Notes: generated from the letters alone by a model not told the origin. A stretch of 64,000 nucleotides of DNA from Candidatus Thiodiazotropha sp. (ex Monitilora ramsayi) (GCA_025655575.1 JAHXIP010000010.1:58807-122806); one strand, 5' to 3'. Shown: positions 1-8,190, counted from the stretch's first letter. Translations and numbers: made by a program.

Positions 1-235
1 AGCTGGATGACTGACTGTCGGAATTGCTGCCCTTGTCTTCTGATTTCTTTTTGCCGCCCTTGAAATCTGTCTCGTACCAACCGCTACCCTTGAGGCGAAA
101 ACCTGCCGCGGTAAGTGCCTTCTTTAGAGATGCCTGCTTGCATTCAGGACATTCCGTAAGCAGCGGGTCACTCATCTTCTGTAGTGCTTCTAGTTCATGG
201 CCACAGGATTCACAGCGGTATTCGTAGATCGGCAT
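1..235 (-). CDS. FmdB-family zinc-ribbon regulatory protein (3' end beyond window)
   Basis: I read this directly because it runs off the left edge and is absent from the ORF track. The minus strand from 235 begins MPIYEYRCESCGHELEALQK, followed by a second Cys pair (TECPECKQ). This is the CxxC...CxxC zinc ribbon that opens FmdB/putative regulatory proteins. After about residue 50 comes the usual GSGWYETDFK motif, then a low-complexity Lys/Ser/Asp tail that is cut at base 1. The start is supported by GAGGAA about 6 bases upstream. The family's role is poorly defined; in many proteobacteria the gene sits just before aspS, which would lie outside this window. Family call is secure, function is not. 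Confidence 0.88.
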   Translation of the reverse strand, partial: MPIYEYRCESCGHELEALQKMSDPLLTECPECKQASLKKALTAAGFRLKGSGWYETDFKGGKKKSEDKGSNSDSQSSS

Positions 236-690
236 GTCGATTCCTCAATGATCAATTTCAGCTTGGTACGGCTCCGAGCGCACCACTAAAAGCCGGGAAT
301 CCTAACATACTGACAGCCGATAAGGGCCATTTCCTGGTTTGTGACACCCCAGTTGAATCGTCATTTTAGACAGACGAAGACCACAAACGACAAAGTGCAA
401 GACAATTCCAGTTGAAAATGACAGCACATTTCATGTGTCGATTTAACACTATTCGGGTCCCTTATGGTGGACGAATACCGTCAGGTTAATTCACAGGCGT
501 TACTGGGAGGAATTTGAATTGTTTTGGGGGAAAGCAGGATCATTCAAAACAATGGCCTGTTTTTGATCCATGCATCAGATAATAAAACTGCAGGGCAGCC
601 GTTTGGTGGGTTGTAACAATAACTCAAAAACCACACCGCACAATCAAAACGGCTGGTATCTTAAATGATACCGACACCAGCCATGACTTT
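236..690. other. Intergenic region, no gene recognised
   Basis: This 455-base stretch lies between the FmdB start and the stop of the PilJ-domain gene. The track ORFs here (184..369 and the start of 665..931) are not protein-like and have no ribosome binding site. A short inverted repeat GGTATC-TTAAAT-GATACC near 655-672 lies just past the PilJ-gene stop and could help end that transcript, but there is no good U-tract. The FmdB promoter must be here; I cannot identify it with confidence. Confidence 0.5.
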
Positions 691-1470
691 TCAGGCAGCA
701 GCCTTCACGTACATACCTGTAATGTTGTTCATATGTTCCATAATTTTATCTGTGGTCGCAAATACGGTAACAGGCAACCCGCCCTTCTCAACATCCATGA
801 AGAAGGGGCGAATAACCCGCCAGAGCAAGGTGACCCGTGAGAGATTAGCCGTGATCTCAGGAGTATTGATCTTTTCGACCTTGAGGAGCGCCAATGCGGT
901 CTCAAACTCTCTAACCGCTTTTTTGATTTGATTGATGGAGTCCTGGTCCTTGAATCCTGACTGATAGGCTATGTAGTATTTCGCAATGCGTTGAGAGAGC
1001 ATACGCTGTCTGCCGGAAACATTTATTATCTTCGGCTTTGCAACATTGGCGAGTGCCTCAATCTTGACCACGATGTCATGACTGGCTTCCAAAATAGTCT
1101 CACTCATGTCGAGTACTTGTGCTGCACTCTCTTTGCTGTAAGGGCGGCCAGCCAGTTCAATGTACTCCTCAATGACAATATCCACAAAAGCCAACATTTT
1201 CTGTACATTCTGATTGCTGATTTCAGCCTTTAATTCAGAATGATTCTTTTTAAATTCAGCGATGCTCATTTGCAACTGCTGCTTGGCTTTGTCACGCCTC
1301 ACACCATTGCCAAGAAAGAAGTAAGCCTTGGCGATTCTCTGCGAGAGCATACGTTGCTTGCCAGCTTTATTGACAGCCTTGGACAGATTTACTTCAGCCG
1401 AATAAGCAGAAAATGAAAACGCCAGCATGAAGGTAAGGCAAAAGGTTAGTAGATATCTTGAGATGTTCAT
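691..1470 (-). CDS. Exported protein with two PilJ-type (type IV pili MCP N-terminal-like) domains
   Basis: The protein has an N-terminal signal peptide (MNISRYLLTFCLTFMLAFSF..YSA) and then two copies of a helical module. Each copy carries the near-identical motif GKQRMLSQRIAK / GRQRMLSQRIAK, one near residue 35 and one near residue 155. This motif marks the PilJ/NIT-like sensory domain found at the periplasmic ends of chemoreceptors and nitrate sensors. No transmembrane segment, HAMP or signalling domain follows, so it looks like a soluble periplasmic ligand-binding protein. I moved the start from 1491 to the ATG at 1470, which has AGGAAAG at a good distance and is followed at once by the signal peptide. 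The ligand is unknown. Confidence 0.8.
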   Translation of the reverse strand: MNISRYLLTFCLTFMLAFSFSAYSAEVNLSKAVNKAGKQRMLSQRIAKAYFFLGNGVRRDKAKQQLQMSIAEFKKNHSELKAEISNQNVQKMLAFVDIVIEEYIELAGRPYSKESAAQVLDMSETILEASHDIVVKIEALANVAKPKIINVSGRQRMLSQRIAKYYIAYQSGFKDQDSINQIKKAVREFETALALLKVEKINTPEITANLSRVTLLWRVIRPFFMDVEKGGLPVTVFATTDKIMEHMNNITGMYVKAAA

Positions 1471-2170
1471 AATTTCTTTCCTGCAATACATCCTGGAAGA
1501 GTGACTTATCTCATAAAGCTCAATCGCATCTTTCCGAATCGGATTAGGATGCAGTCAGCGGGCACAAAAAAGAGCGCGGAGACATGCTTTGCACTCACAA
1601 TAAAGTGAAAGGGATCATGACCCCTCTCACCTGCTTTCAATAAATACATTATTGAAAATTTGCATGAAATATGTATCGACGACTACCCCAAAAGATTTAG
1701 TCGGTTAGTTCTTACATTTGATGCTGCAATTCAAATAAATGGCTATATCAGAAAATAATTCCTAATGTGACCTTCACAAGGCGACTCGAGACTGATCACT
1801 CATAGATTATTCACCTCGTAACTATGGCTCCTCTTCAGCAAACTGAAACTAATTATTAGCGTTTCTCTTGAGGACAGACTAGCCTCGTTAATTCAGCCAA
1901 TAGTAAACGGGGAATTACGCACTGACGTGTTTGTTGTGAAAGATACGGATATTGCTTTTTTGAAGGACTGCTGATCATTAATGACCAACCTATGACTCGT
2001 GAACGCTGACAGGAGCTGTGCGTGATGTCAGAAGGAGGAAAAATACAGCTGGGTCCAAAGTCAGCTAAAGAGCTTAACTGAGTTTATATTTCGTGGTTTC
2101 TAAGCATGTGTTGACTGCTTGGAAAAATGAGCAAATTCAGTGGGACTCAGCAACGCCTGCAAACACGACA
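1471..2170. other. AT-rich intergenic region, no supported gene
   Basis: About 700 bases between the PilZ gene stop and the PilJ-domain gene start. By eye it is more AT-rich than its neighbours. The plus strand has an open frame from 1822 to the stop at 1972-1974 (reading ...LEDRLASLIQPIVNGELRTD...) with no ATG start or ribosome binding site; it could be the tail of a decayed gene. A short frame near 2024-2080 (MSEGGKIQLGPKSAKELN) is too short to call. ORF 2093..2374 is antisense to the PilZ gene and is a shadow. Confidence 0.45.
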
Positions 2171-2755
2171 CTAAGTCAGCTCCTGCTGTTCCCTGCGCTG
2201 TCGCAACATCTCACCCTGGCGTCGCATGATGTGGCGTATCAGGGCATCCTGATCACTGTTGCGAATAAGAGAAAAATTGATACGGACATGATGCGGATAG
2301 CCGGCATCTCCATCTTGAGAGGCATCCACCCCCACTACCTCGCCATAAGCCAGCACACCGGTATAAGAAGGTAACAAGAGCAACTTGATTTCGACTAAAT
2401 CACCAAGTTCCAGGGGGTCAGCGATATCCATCGCCAACCCGCCGGCACTCAGGTTGACAGAGCGGGATGGCTGACCCAACAGCTCACTCTCTTCCGCCAG
2501 GAAACTCTGTCCCAACAGATTGATTTTCTCATCCAGTGCTTTGAGGTAATCGGCTACATCCGGATCCCGCTGCTCGATACGATGCAGGGGGGCCGAGAGG
2601 TGTTGGCTGATTGCCTGCATGCGTGTCATCACGCTGAATCTGTCATCCTGCAACCGGTCATCAATACTGGCAGGCAGATCCGCCGCCTGGATGACGGTGT
2701 AACTCACCTGGATGGCATCATCGATTCGAAAGAACTCTCTACGTTCGTCAGTCAT
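2171..2755 (-). CDS. PilZ-domain c-di-GMP-binding protein
   Basis: The PilZ signature is visible: RREFFRI at residues 5-11 (the arginine-rich c-di-GMP motif) and SVNLSAGGLAM near residue 100 (the [D/N]xSxxG motif). About 85 residues of mostly helical sequence separate the two motifs. The gene lies 56 bases downstream of pomB on the same strand, so it probably belongs to the stator operon and may link c-di-GMP level to motility; that role is inferred from context. I use the ATG at 2755 (MTDERREFF) rather than the track start at 2782, because AGGACAAG precedes it and the protein then begins directly with the motif. Confidence 0.85.
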   Translation of the reverse strand: MTDERREFFRIDDAIQVSYTVIQAADLPASIDDRLQDDRFSVMTRMQAISQHLSAPLHRIEQRDPDVADYLKALDEKINLLGQSFLAEESELLGQPSRSVNLSAGGLAMDIADPLELGDLVEIKLLLLPSYTGVLAYGEVVGVDASQDGDAGYPHHVRINFSLIRNSDQDALIRHIMRRQGEMLRQRREQQELT

Positions 2756-2811
2756 CTTGTCCTGCTCTCCTCTCGTCATCATGCTCTGACTTGGTATTGC
2801 TCATCAGGTCT

Positions 2812-3681
2812 TCAGCTTTCACTGGCCTGTATCACCTCACCACTGTCCATATCTTCTCCACGCTGGATGATTAGCTCCACCCGGCGGTTCTGCGCCCGAT
2901 TCTCGCGGGAATCATTGGGCATCAGCGGTTGTGAATCGGCAAAACCCTGAATCAGGAAGCGATTCTCATCAAGGGCGGCATTACTTAACATTGCATGTAC
3001 CACAGTTACCGCTCTTGCAGAAGAGAGTTCCCAATTGGAACGGAACCGCTTAGTCGAGATCGGTATGTTGTCAGTATGGCCGGCGACGATGATCTTGCCA
3101 GGTGTATCAGCAATAACATCGGTGATCTTTGAGATTACCTCGAAAAAATCTGGGTTCAGGTTTGCACGGCCTGACGGGAAAGAGCCCTTCTCCTGAATGC
3201 GGATAATGATCTTGGTATCTTCCCTTTCAACATCAAGCAACCCTTCTTCGATCTCCTGATCGAGTTGCTCTTTCAACTCTTCCGCTTGGGCCTCCACCTC
3301 TTTTTCCAACTCGGCCTGCATCGCTGCCTTGGCAGCATCGATATCCAGCGACTCTTGGGATTGCTGCTCCAAATCGAGATGCTCCTTCTCAATATCAGTA
3401 GTCTGCTGGCGAATCTCCTTGATCGGCGTCGGTTCTGGCTTGCCGGAGCTGAACTCCTGCATAATCACGCTGGTGCCCTTGACGATTTCGTTGGTCGGTA
3501 TCTCCCGCTGTACGCCAAACGCATCCTTCATCGACTCTGCCATCTTCTTGAATCGCACAGCATCCATCTCAGCAAATGACAGCAACAGCACGAAGAAACA
3601 CATCAGGAGTGACATCAGGTCCGCAAAAGTTGCCAGCCAGGCCGGTAACCCAGCATCACATTTGGGGCATTCATCCGCCAT
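2812..3681 (-). CDS. pomB: Flagellar stator subunit PomB (MotB family, Na+-type)
   Basis: Stator B subunit that anchors the ion channel to peptidoglycan. A short cytoplasmic N-terminus (MADECPKCDAGLPAW) leads into one membrane helix with TFADLMSLLMCFFVLLLSF; Asp21 is the ion-binding residue. It is followed by the FGVQ..KGTS..QEF..GKPEPTPI plug/linker sequence, which closely matches PomB of Vibrio rather than MotB of E. coli. Residues about 85-150 are a Glu/Gln-rich coiled coil, and about 155-280 form the OmpA-like domain (GHTDNIPIS, NRRVEL). It follows pomA by 4 bases. Na+ specificity is inferred from the resemblance to PomB. Confidence 0.92.
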   Translation of the reverse strand: MADECPKCDAGLPAWLATFADLMSLLMCFFVLLLSFAEMDAVRFKKMAESMKDAFGVQREIPTNEIVKGTSVIMQEFSSGKPEPTPIKEIRQQTTDIEKEHLDLEQQSQESLDIDAAKAAMQAELEKEVEAQAEELKEQLDQEIEEGLLDVEREDTKIIIRIQEKGSFPSGRANLNPDFFEVISKITDVIADTPGKIIVAGHTDNIPISTKRFRSNWELSSARAVTVVHAMLSNAALDENRFLIQGFADSQPLMPNDSRENRAQNRRVELIIQRGEDMDSGEVIQASES

Positions 3682-3685
3682 TGCG

Positions 3686-4471
3686 TCAGGCTTCCTGAGT
3701 CGGGCGCTTGCCGGTTGGCAGGTAGGTACTCAATAACTGTTCAAGTACCCGTGGGTTCATACCTTCCTGTATCCCGGATATGGTCTCGATAATCAGAGAC
3801 TTGTTAGTCTTTTCCATACTGCTGGCACGTGCCAGCTTTTCGGACATAGGTTGGGCGAAAGCATTGGCGATGACCGCACCATAGAGTGTGGTCAACAAAG
3901 CCACGGCCATGGCGGGGCCTATGCTCGCCGGATCTGACATATTCGCCAGCATCTGTACCAGACCCACAAGCGTACCGATCATGCCCATGGCAGGAGCCAT
4001 GGTCGCCATGTTCTTGAACATGGTCTGCCCGACTTCATGACGCTGAATGGTCAGATCGATGTCCTTGGTCAGCAGCTTGTTGACCAGGGCAGGATCATGC
4101 CCATCGACACACAGACTGATACCCTGTTGGAGGAAGGTATTGCCGATCTCCTGTCCCTCCAGGGCCAGCAAGCCATTTTTACGTGCGATGTCCGCCAGCT
4201 CCACCGCTTCCTCAATCAGTTTTTTTGGATCGTCGGTCTTGTAGAAGAAGGCCTTCATGCCGATACTGAAGGAGCCTAGAAAATCCCCCAGGGAGACCTG
4301 CATCAGGGTCACCATGAAGGTGCCACCCACAACAATGAGAATCGAGGGGACATTGACGAACAGCATGACATCGCCGCCCGAAGCAATGGCGCCGATGATG
4401 ATGCCGAACCCACCCAGCAAACCAACCAGTGTAGCAATATCCACCTGTGTAAACTCCGACTCCCCGATCAT
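3686..4471 (-). CDS. pomA: Flagellar stator subunit PomA (MotA family, Na+-type)
   Basis: Stator A subunit of the flagellar motor, a four-helix inner-membrane protein that couples ion flow to torque. It matches the PomA branch: DIATLVGLLGGFGIIIGAI at the N-terminus, PSILIVVGGT in the second helix, and the C-terminal pair APAMGMIGTLVGLVQML and GPAMAVALLTTLYGA. At 261 residues it is close to PomA and shorter than E. coli MotA. It heads a pomA-pomB-PilZ operon. No chemotaxis or flagellar structural genes adjoin it. The promoter must lie in 4472-4680, shared divergently with the SDR gene. Confidence 0.92.
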   Translation of the reverse strand: MIGESEFTQVDIATLVGLLGGFGIIIGAIASGGDVMLFVNVPSILIVVGGTFMVTLMQVSLGDFLGSFSIGMKAFFYKTDDPKKLIEEAVELADIARKNGLLALEGQEIGNTFLQQGISLCVDGHDPALVNKLLTKDIDLTIQRHEVGQTMFKNMATMAPAMGMIGTLVGLVQMLANMSDPASIGPAMAVALLTTLYGAVIANAFAQPMSEKLARASSMEKTNKSLIIETISGIQEGMNPRVLEQLLSTYLPTGKRPTQEA

Positions 4472-4680
4472 TAACGTTATATCGAAGAAGCAAGCTATTC
4501 TGGCTCATTTTCCTTGTATATAAGGCAGACTGGCTGAGGCTGCTTCTTCGATCCCACTCTGATTTGTTTAGCGGACATCTGTGGTGAAACTTTAATTCCT
4601 TTTACGTCATTAAAGTGACGAAAAGTTTACATTTCTCAAGTACGAGACAATGATGAACCTAATCGAGTATTCTTTGGCGC

Positions 4681-5529
4681 ATGTCAGGTAAAAAAACTGT
4701 ACTCATCACCGGTTGCTCCAGTGGCATCGGGTACTGTGTCGCAAAGGGACTGAATGCCCGTGGCTATCGTGTCATTGCTACTGCAAGAAAGGCACACGAT
4801 GTCCAGGAACTGCAACAGCAGGGGTTTGAGGCGCTCCCCCTGGACCTGGATGACAGTCACTCCATCACCCTTGCGGTTGAGCAGGTGCTGGCTCTCTCAG
4901 GGGGTAAGCTTTACGCACTTTTCAACAACGGTGCCTATGGACAACCAGGCGCAGTGGAGGATCTGTCTCGTGAGACCCTACGTCACCAGTTTGAGACCAA
5001 TCTATTCGGCTGGCATGAATTGACCTGCCTGCTCATACCCCACATGCGTCGACACGGGGAAGGCCGCATCATTCAAAATAGCTCCATCCTGGGATTCATG
5101 ACTCTACCCTACCGTGGCGCCTATGTAGCCAGTAAATATGCCCTGGAGGGTTTGAGTGATACTTTACGGCTGGAACTAGCAGGCAGTGGCATCCATGTCT
5201 CCCTGATCGAACCCGGTCCCATTGAGAGTCGCTTTCGCATCAATGCATTAGCGCATTGGCGTAAAAACATCGATCAGGCACACTCCTTTCACAAAGATCA
5301 CTACCAATCCATGCTTGCGCGATTGGAGAAAGAGGGACCGGCTGCCCCCTTCACCCTGCCACCAGAGGCGGTTTTAAAGAAGGTGATTCATGCCCTGGAG
5401 AGCCCCCATCCCAAACCCCGCTATCACGTCACCTTTCCCACTCATCTATTCGCAGTTCTGCGTCGACTGCTTAGCAGCCGAGCCATGGACAAGGCTTTGC
5501 TTTCTGTCTCTGGCAAGGGCCAGAGATGA
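4681..5529 (+). CDS. SDR-family NAD(P)-dependent oxidoreductase
   Basis: Classical short-chain dehydrogenase. The nucleotide-binding motif TGCSSGIG is at residues 10-17, NNGAYG at 82-87, catalytic Ser at about 134-135, and the YVASK catalytic Tyr148/Lys152. PGPIES follows at the usual position. The length of 282 residues and the C-terminal extension (PKPRYHVTFPTHLFAVLRRLL) match the group that includes retinol/steroid dehydrogenase-like bacterial SDRs. Substrate cannot be told from sequence. Transcribed divergently from pomA; the 3' end overlaps a possible antisense small ORF. Confidence 0.88.
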   Translation: MSGKKTVLITGCSSGIGYCVAKGLNARGYRVIATARKAHDVQELQQQGFEALPLDLDDSHSITLAVEQVLALSGGKLYALFNNGAYGQPGAVEDLSRETLRHQFETNLFGWHELTCLLIPHMRRHGEGRIIQNSSILGFMTLPYRGAYVASKYALEGLSDTLRLELAGSGIHVSLIEPGPIESRFRINALAHWRKNIDQAHSFHKDHYQSMLARLEKEGPAAPFTLPPEAVLKKVIHALESPHPKPRYHVTFPTHLFAVLRRLLSSRAMDKALLSVSGKGQR

Positions 5530-5681
5530 GGGTCCGCCACAATATTAACCTGACCTAATTGCGACTCACCCTTATCAGCCAAACAATCGACCTGAAAACC
5601 GGCTGAATCGATAAAAGCAAGGATTTGTAGATTTTTCCTGCTCAGATGAGGTCCAATAATCACTGATCCCGGTTCGCTCAT
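5442..5681 (-). CDS. Possible small hypothetical protein (79 aa)
   Basis: Not recognised. The minus-strand frame MSEPGSVIIGPHLSRKNLQI... has a strong GGGGGAG ribosome binding site 5 bases before ATG 5681, better than that of many real genes here. About 150 of its bases lie in otherwise empty sequence. Against it, the last 88 bases overlap the SDR gene antisense, and no domain is visible. The track start at 5744 has no such site. It could be a small real gene or a chance open frame. Confidence 0.35.
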   Translation of the reverse strand: MSEPGSVIIGPHLSRKNLQILAFIDSAGFQVDCLADKGESQLGQVNIVADPHLWPLPETESKALSMARLLSSRRRTANR

Positions 5682-5761
5682 AGAGACTCCCCCGGTTGAA
5701 GCCGGATACCAAATCATGACATCATCCCGCTCCCTGCCCCGCAAGATTGATCGGTATCAGC

Positions 5762-6400
5762 ATGAGCAAAGAGATCCCCATCCCCGTGGAAATCAACCTG
5801 CATCAGAAGTCGCGCCTTCTGGCCCTGAGCTTTTCGGATGGAGCCAGCTTCGAATTACCCTGTGAATATCTCCGTGTCTTCTCCACTGCTGCCGAGGTCA
5901 AGTCCGGCAAAACGCTGGTGACCGGCAAGGAGTCGGTCAACATCGAGCGGATTGAACCTCAGGGTCAGTACGCCATCAGGCTGATCTTCGATGATGGGCA
6001 CGATACGGGCATCTATTCCTGGGAAACCCTATACCAACTCGGACAAGATAAGGAGAAGAACTGGCAGACCTATCTAGACAAGCTGGAGGCCCTGGGTTAC
6101 CAGCGTAAAGAGACCGTCGATCAGGAGCGCAATATCAAGCTCTTCTATTTCGCCTGGCTGGCCAACAAAGCAGGCAAGGAGAGTGAGGAGATCAACCTAC
6201 CTAAATCGGTCATCACTATCTCCGATCTGTTGAAGTTGTTACGTACTCGGCGCCCTCAGCTGGCGCCCATATTTGATGAATCGCTGCTGCGACCAACGAT
6301 TAATAAGCAATTTGCGGAGTATTTCACCAAGCTTGAGCAGGGAGATGAAGTTGCTCTGGTGCCCAACCAACCCACACCACCGGCAACACCGGATCTCTGA
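5762..6400 (+). CDS. DUF971 protein fused to a MoaD/ThiS-like ubiquitin-fold domain
   Basis: Two parts are visible in 212 residues. Residues 1 to about 110 are a DUF971 domain (gamma-butyrobetaine hydroxylase N-terminal-like): LSFSDGASFELPCEYLRV..., FDDGHDTGIYSWETLYQLG. From about residue 120 the sequence IKLFYFAWLANKAGKESEEI, then ...ISDLLKLLRTRRP..., ...TINKQF... and LEQGDEVALVP follows the beta-grasp pattern of MoaD. The MoaD-type C-terminal Gly-Gly is absent: the chain ends in a Pro/Thr-rich tail (NQPTPPATPDL). The domain therefore cannot be thiocarboxylated in the usual way and may be a binding module. I use the ATG at 5762 (MSKEIPIP) rather than 5747; neither has a strong ribosome site. 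Confidence 0.8.
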   Translation: MSKEIPIPVEINLHQKSRLLALSFSDGASFELPCEYLRVFSTAAEVKSGKTLVTGKESVNIERIEPQGQYAIRLIFDDGHDTGIYSWETLYQLGQDKEKNWQTYLDKLEALGYQRKETVDQERNIKLFYFAWLANKAGKESEEINLPKSVITISDLLKLLRTRRPQLAPIFDESLLRPTINKQFAEYFTKLEQGDEVALVPNQPTPPATPDL

Positions 6401-6440
6401 GAAGCCCCCTGAAATCCACCAACAGCAGCAAGACGATGGA

Positions 6441-7370
6441 TCAGTTGAGATTAAAATTAAGCGACTGTGGCTGGCCGTTTCTGACAATATCGACCTGAAC
6501 CGAGCTGGCATCCTTGAGCATTTGAATCAACTTCATGGCCTCCTTGTCATTGGTTAGCGTCACACCATTGACTCCCGTCACAAGATCCGAGGGGCGGATG
6601 CCAAGCTTGTTGTAGAGTTCACGATTTTTCTGTGGGAGTACTCGATAACCTTTCAGGCCATCTCTTGACCTGACGGGTACAAATCGCACATGTTCGAAGA
6701 TCTTGAGTGGTTCCTTCTGAAAAACCTCTCGATATTCACTCAGAGAGGCAGCATTCACAGCACCAGCCCCCCTCGACCGGGTCGATGTCGCAGGCCTGAC
6801 AGACGCCACATTGGCACTCCTGTTGGACACCTTCGGAAACCGCAGAACCTCCGACTGACCATTCCGCAGCAGCACCACGCGATCATCGAAAACCCCCTGG
6901 AGCTTCACCCCGCTCATCACATTGGCGCCCACTTTATAGTATTTCTGTTTGGCACCGGATGTACCAATGATGGCCGCCCCCTGCTCTGGATTATCCTCCA
7001 CAAAAACACCATGCAGGGTCAGGTTTAAACGTGTCTCGGGAGCTTTGCGTTCAATCTGCTTGACCGGCTTAACCGTTCCAGCCTCACCGAAGAGATGAAG
7101 ATTCGCAGTTTGCTCCAACTGCACCTTGTCGTCCTTGCGGTTACCACTTGGCAAAGGCTTGCGTACGATTTGCTGCTTGGCAGACTGACCGCTGTCGGGC
7201 GCAGGAATCAGTCGCCAGGTAAGCTCAGCCAGCTTGGCACCAACAATCACAACCAGCAGAAGCGTTACAACCATTGGAAGGGTGTTGGAGATAAAAGACT
7301 CCAACCACTTTGGCGGATTTTTATCTAAAAGACCGTTGAGGACTGATTGGGCTTGTGTTGCTATATTCAT
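6441..7370 (-). CDS. gspC: Type II secretion system protein GspC
   Basis: Inner-membrane linker of the type II secretion system that contacts the secretin GspD. It has a short cytoplasmic N-terminus, one membrane helix at about 30-50 (TLPMVVTLLLVVIVGAKLAE), a periplasmic homology region at about 110-175 (LHLFGEAG..., LTLHGVFVEDNPEQGAAII), and a PDZ-like C-terminus (GYRVLPQKN, LGIRPSDLVTGVNGVTL). No gspD or other gsp gene is next to it: upstream lies a MITE and dedD, downstream the convergent DUF971 gene. The start has no clear Shine-Dalgarno sequence, and the MITE end lies 22 bases upstream, so its expression may depend on readthrough from dedD or on the element. Confidence 0.85.
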   Translation of the reverse strand: MNIATQAQSVLNGLLDKNPPKWLESFISNTLPMVVTLLLVVIVGAKLAELTWRLIPAPDSGQSAKQQIVRKPLPSGNRKDDKVQLEQTANLHLFGEAGTVKPVKQIERKAPETRLNLTLHGVFVEDNPEQGAAIIGTSGAKQKYYKVGANVMSGVKLQGVFDDRVVLLRNGQSEVLRFPKVSNRSANVASVRPATSTRSRGAGAVNAASLSEYREVFQKEPLKIFEHVRFVPVRSRDGLKGYRVLPQKNRELYNKLGIRPSDLVTGVNGVTLTNDKEAMKLIQMLKDASSVQVDIVRNGQPQSLNFNLN

Positions 7371-7392
7371 GTTTCAGGTGAGTTAACAGGGC

Positions 7393-7662
7393 CTAGTGTG
7401 GTGTAACGTATAAATGGCACATATCAGCGTGACGAGAAGTCGTTAGCTGTAAGGCGCGTCTCACAGGGAATGGCTTGCCCTTTCCAAGAGGCGCAACGCC
7501 ACAGATGACGGCTTCTCGCCGCGCCCGAAGGGAGGCCCGCAAATGGCCCAATCCTGCGTTGCAGCCCTTGTTAAGGGAACAACCATTAACGGCGGACTGC
7601 GTCTTGTCTTGGACCATTTGTGGGCCTCTGATATGTGCCATTTATACGTTACACCACACTAG
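7393..7662. mobile_element. MITE-A: 270-bp non-coding element with 35-bp perfect terminal inverted repeats
   Basis: Bases 7393-7427 (starting CTAGTGTGGTGTAACGTATA) are repeated perfectly inverted at 7628-7662. The interior carries subterminal inverted copies of a GGCCC(A/G)CAAATGG motif but no credible gene; the track ORFs 7393..7641 and 7475..7675 lie in it and look non-protein. Both ends finish in CTAG, which fits a TA target duplication as made by IS630/Tc1-type transposases, or a CTAG duplication as in some IS5-family groups. The element directly abuts the dedD stop codon (7663-7665) and ends 22 bases before gspC. No transposase is nearby, so it would be moved in trans. Confidence 0.85.
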
Positions 7663-8190
7663 CTATTCGGGATAGCGCATGACCTTTGGTGTCAATTTGA
7701 AATCACGTTTGATTTTTTTCGCCATCCGTTCAGCGGTCTTGAAATCCACTTCAGGGCCGACACGCACACGATAGTGTTTTTTACCCGCTACCGCGACCTT
7801 TTCCAGTTGAGCAGGCATGTCGGCTTTTTTTAAATCGGCAACCAGCTTTTCCGCATTTTTCTGAACCGTCAGACTCGCAACTTGAATCATCCAGGCCGTT
7901 GGTGCCTTTCTTTGCTCTTTTTGAGCCACCGGTTTCTTAACCGGCTCTGGCGCTGCAGGCTTCGGTGGGACTTCCGGCACCCGTTCAACAGGTTTCTCAG
8001 TGGGTGGTTTAGCAGGCAGAATCTCCGGCATAGGCTTGACCAGTGCAGGTGGCTTGGCAGGGATCGTGTGATCTGACACCAATTTGCTGTCAATGGGTTC
8101 ATCGATCAGCATGGGCACGAAGATCACCACCAGCGCCACCAATACGGCAGCACCGATCAACCGCTGCTTTAATCTCTCCTCCAAGGCCAT
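7663..8190 (-). CDS. dedD: SPOR-domain cell-division protein (DedD-like)
   Basis: A bitopic inner-membrane protein: basic N-terminus (MALEERLKQRLIGAAV), one helix at about 11-28, a proline-rich linker at about 45-95, and a C-terminal SPOR domain at about 98-172 (WMIQVASL...KHYRVRVGPEVDFKTAERMAKKI) that binds denuded septal peptidoglycan. Position after folC and accD matches the conserved accD-folC-dedD order of gammaproteobacteria. In most relatives cvpA and purF follow; here MITE-A and gspC follow instead. The stop codon is flush with the MITE end. Confidence 0.88.
   Translation of the reverse strand: MALEERLKQRLIGAAVLVALVVIFVPMLIDEPIDSKLVSDHTIPAKPPALVKPMPEILPAKPPTEKPVERVPEVPPKPAAPEPVKKPVAQKEQRKAPTAWMIQVASLTVQKNAEKLVADLKKADMPAQLEKVAVAGKKHYRVRVGPEVDFKTAERMAKKIKRDFKLTPKVMRYPE

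Noticed and set aside
7393-7675. Two small ORFs (7393..7641 minus and 7475..7675 plus) in MITE-A
   Set aside because: They include the terminal inverted repeats and have no protein-like features.
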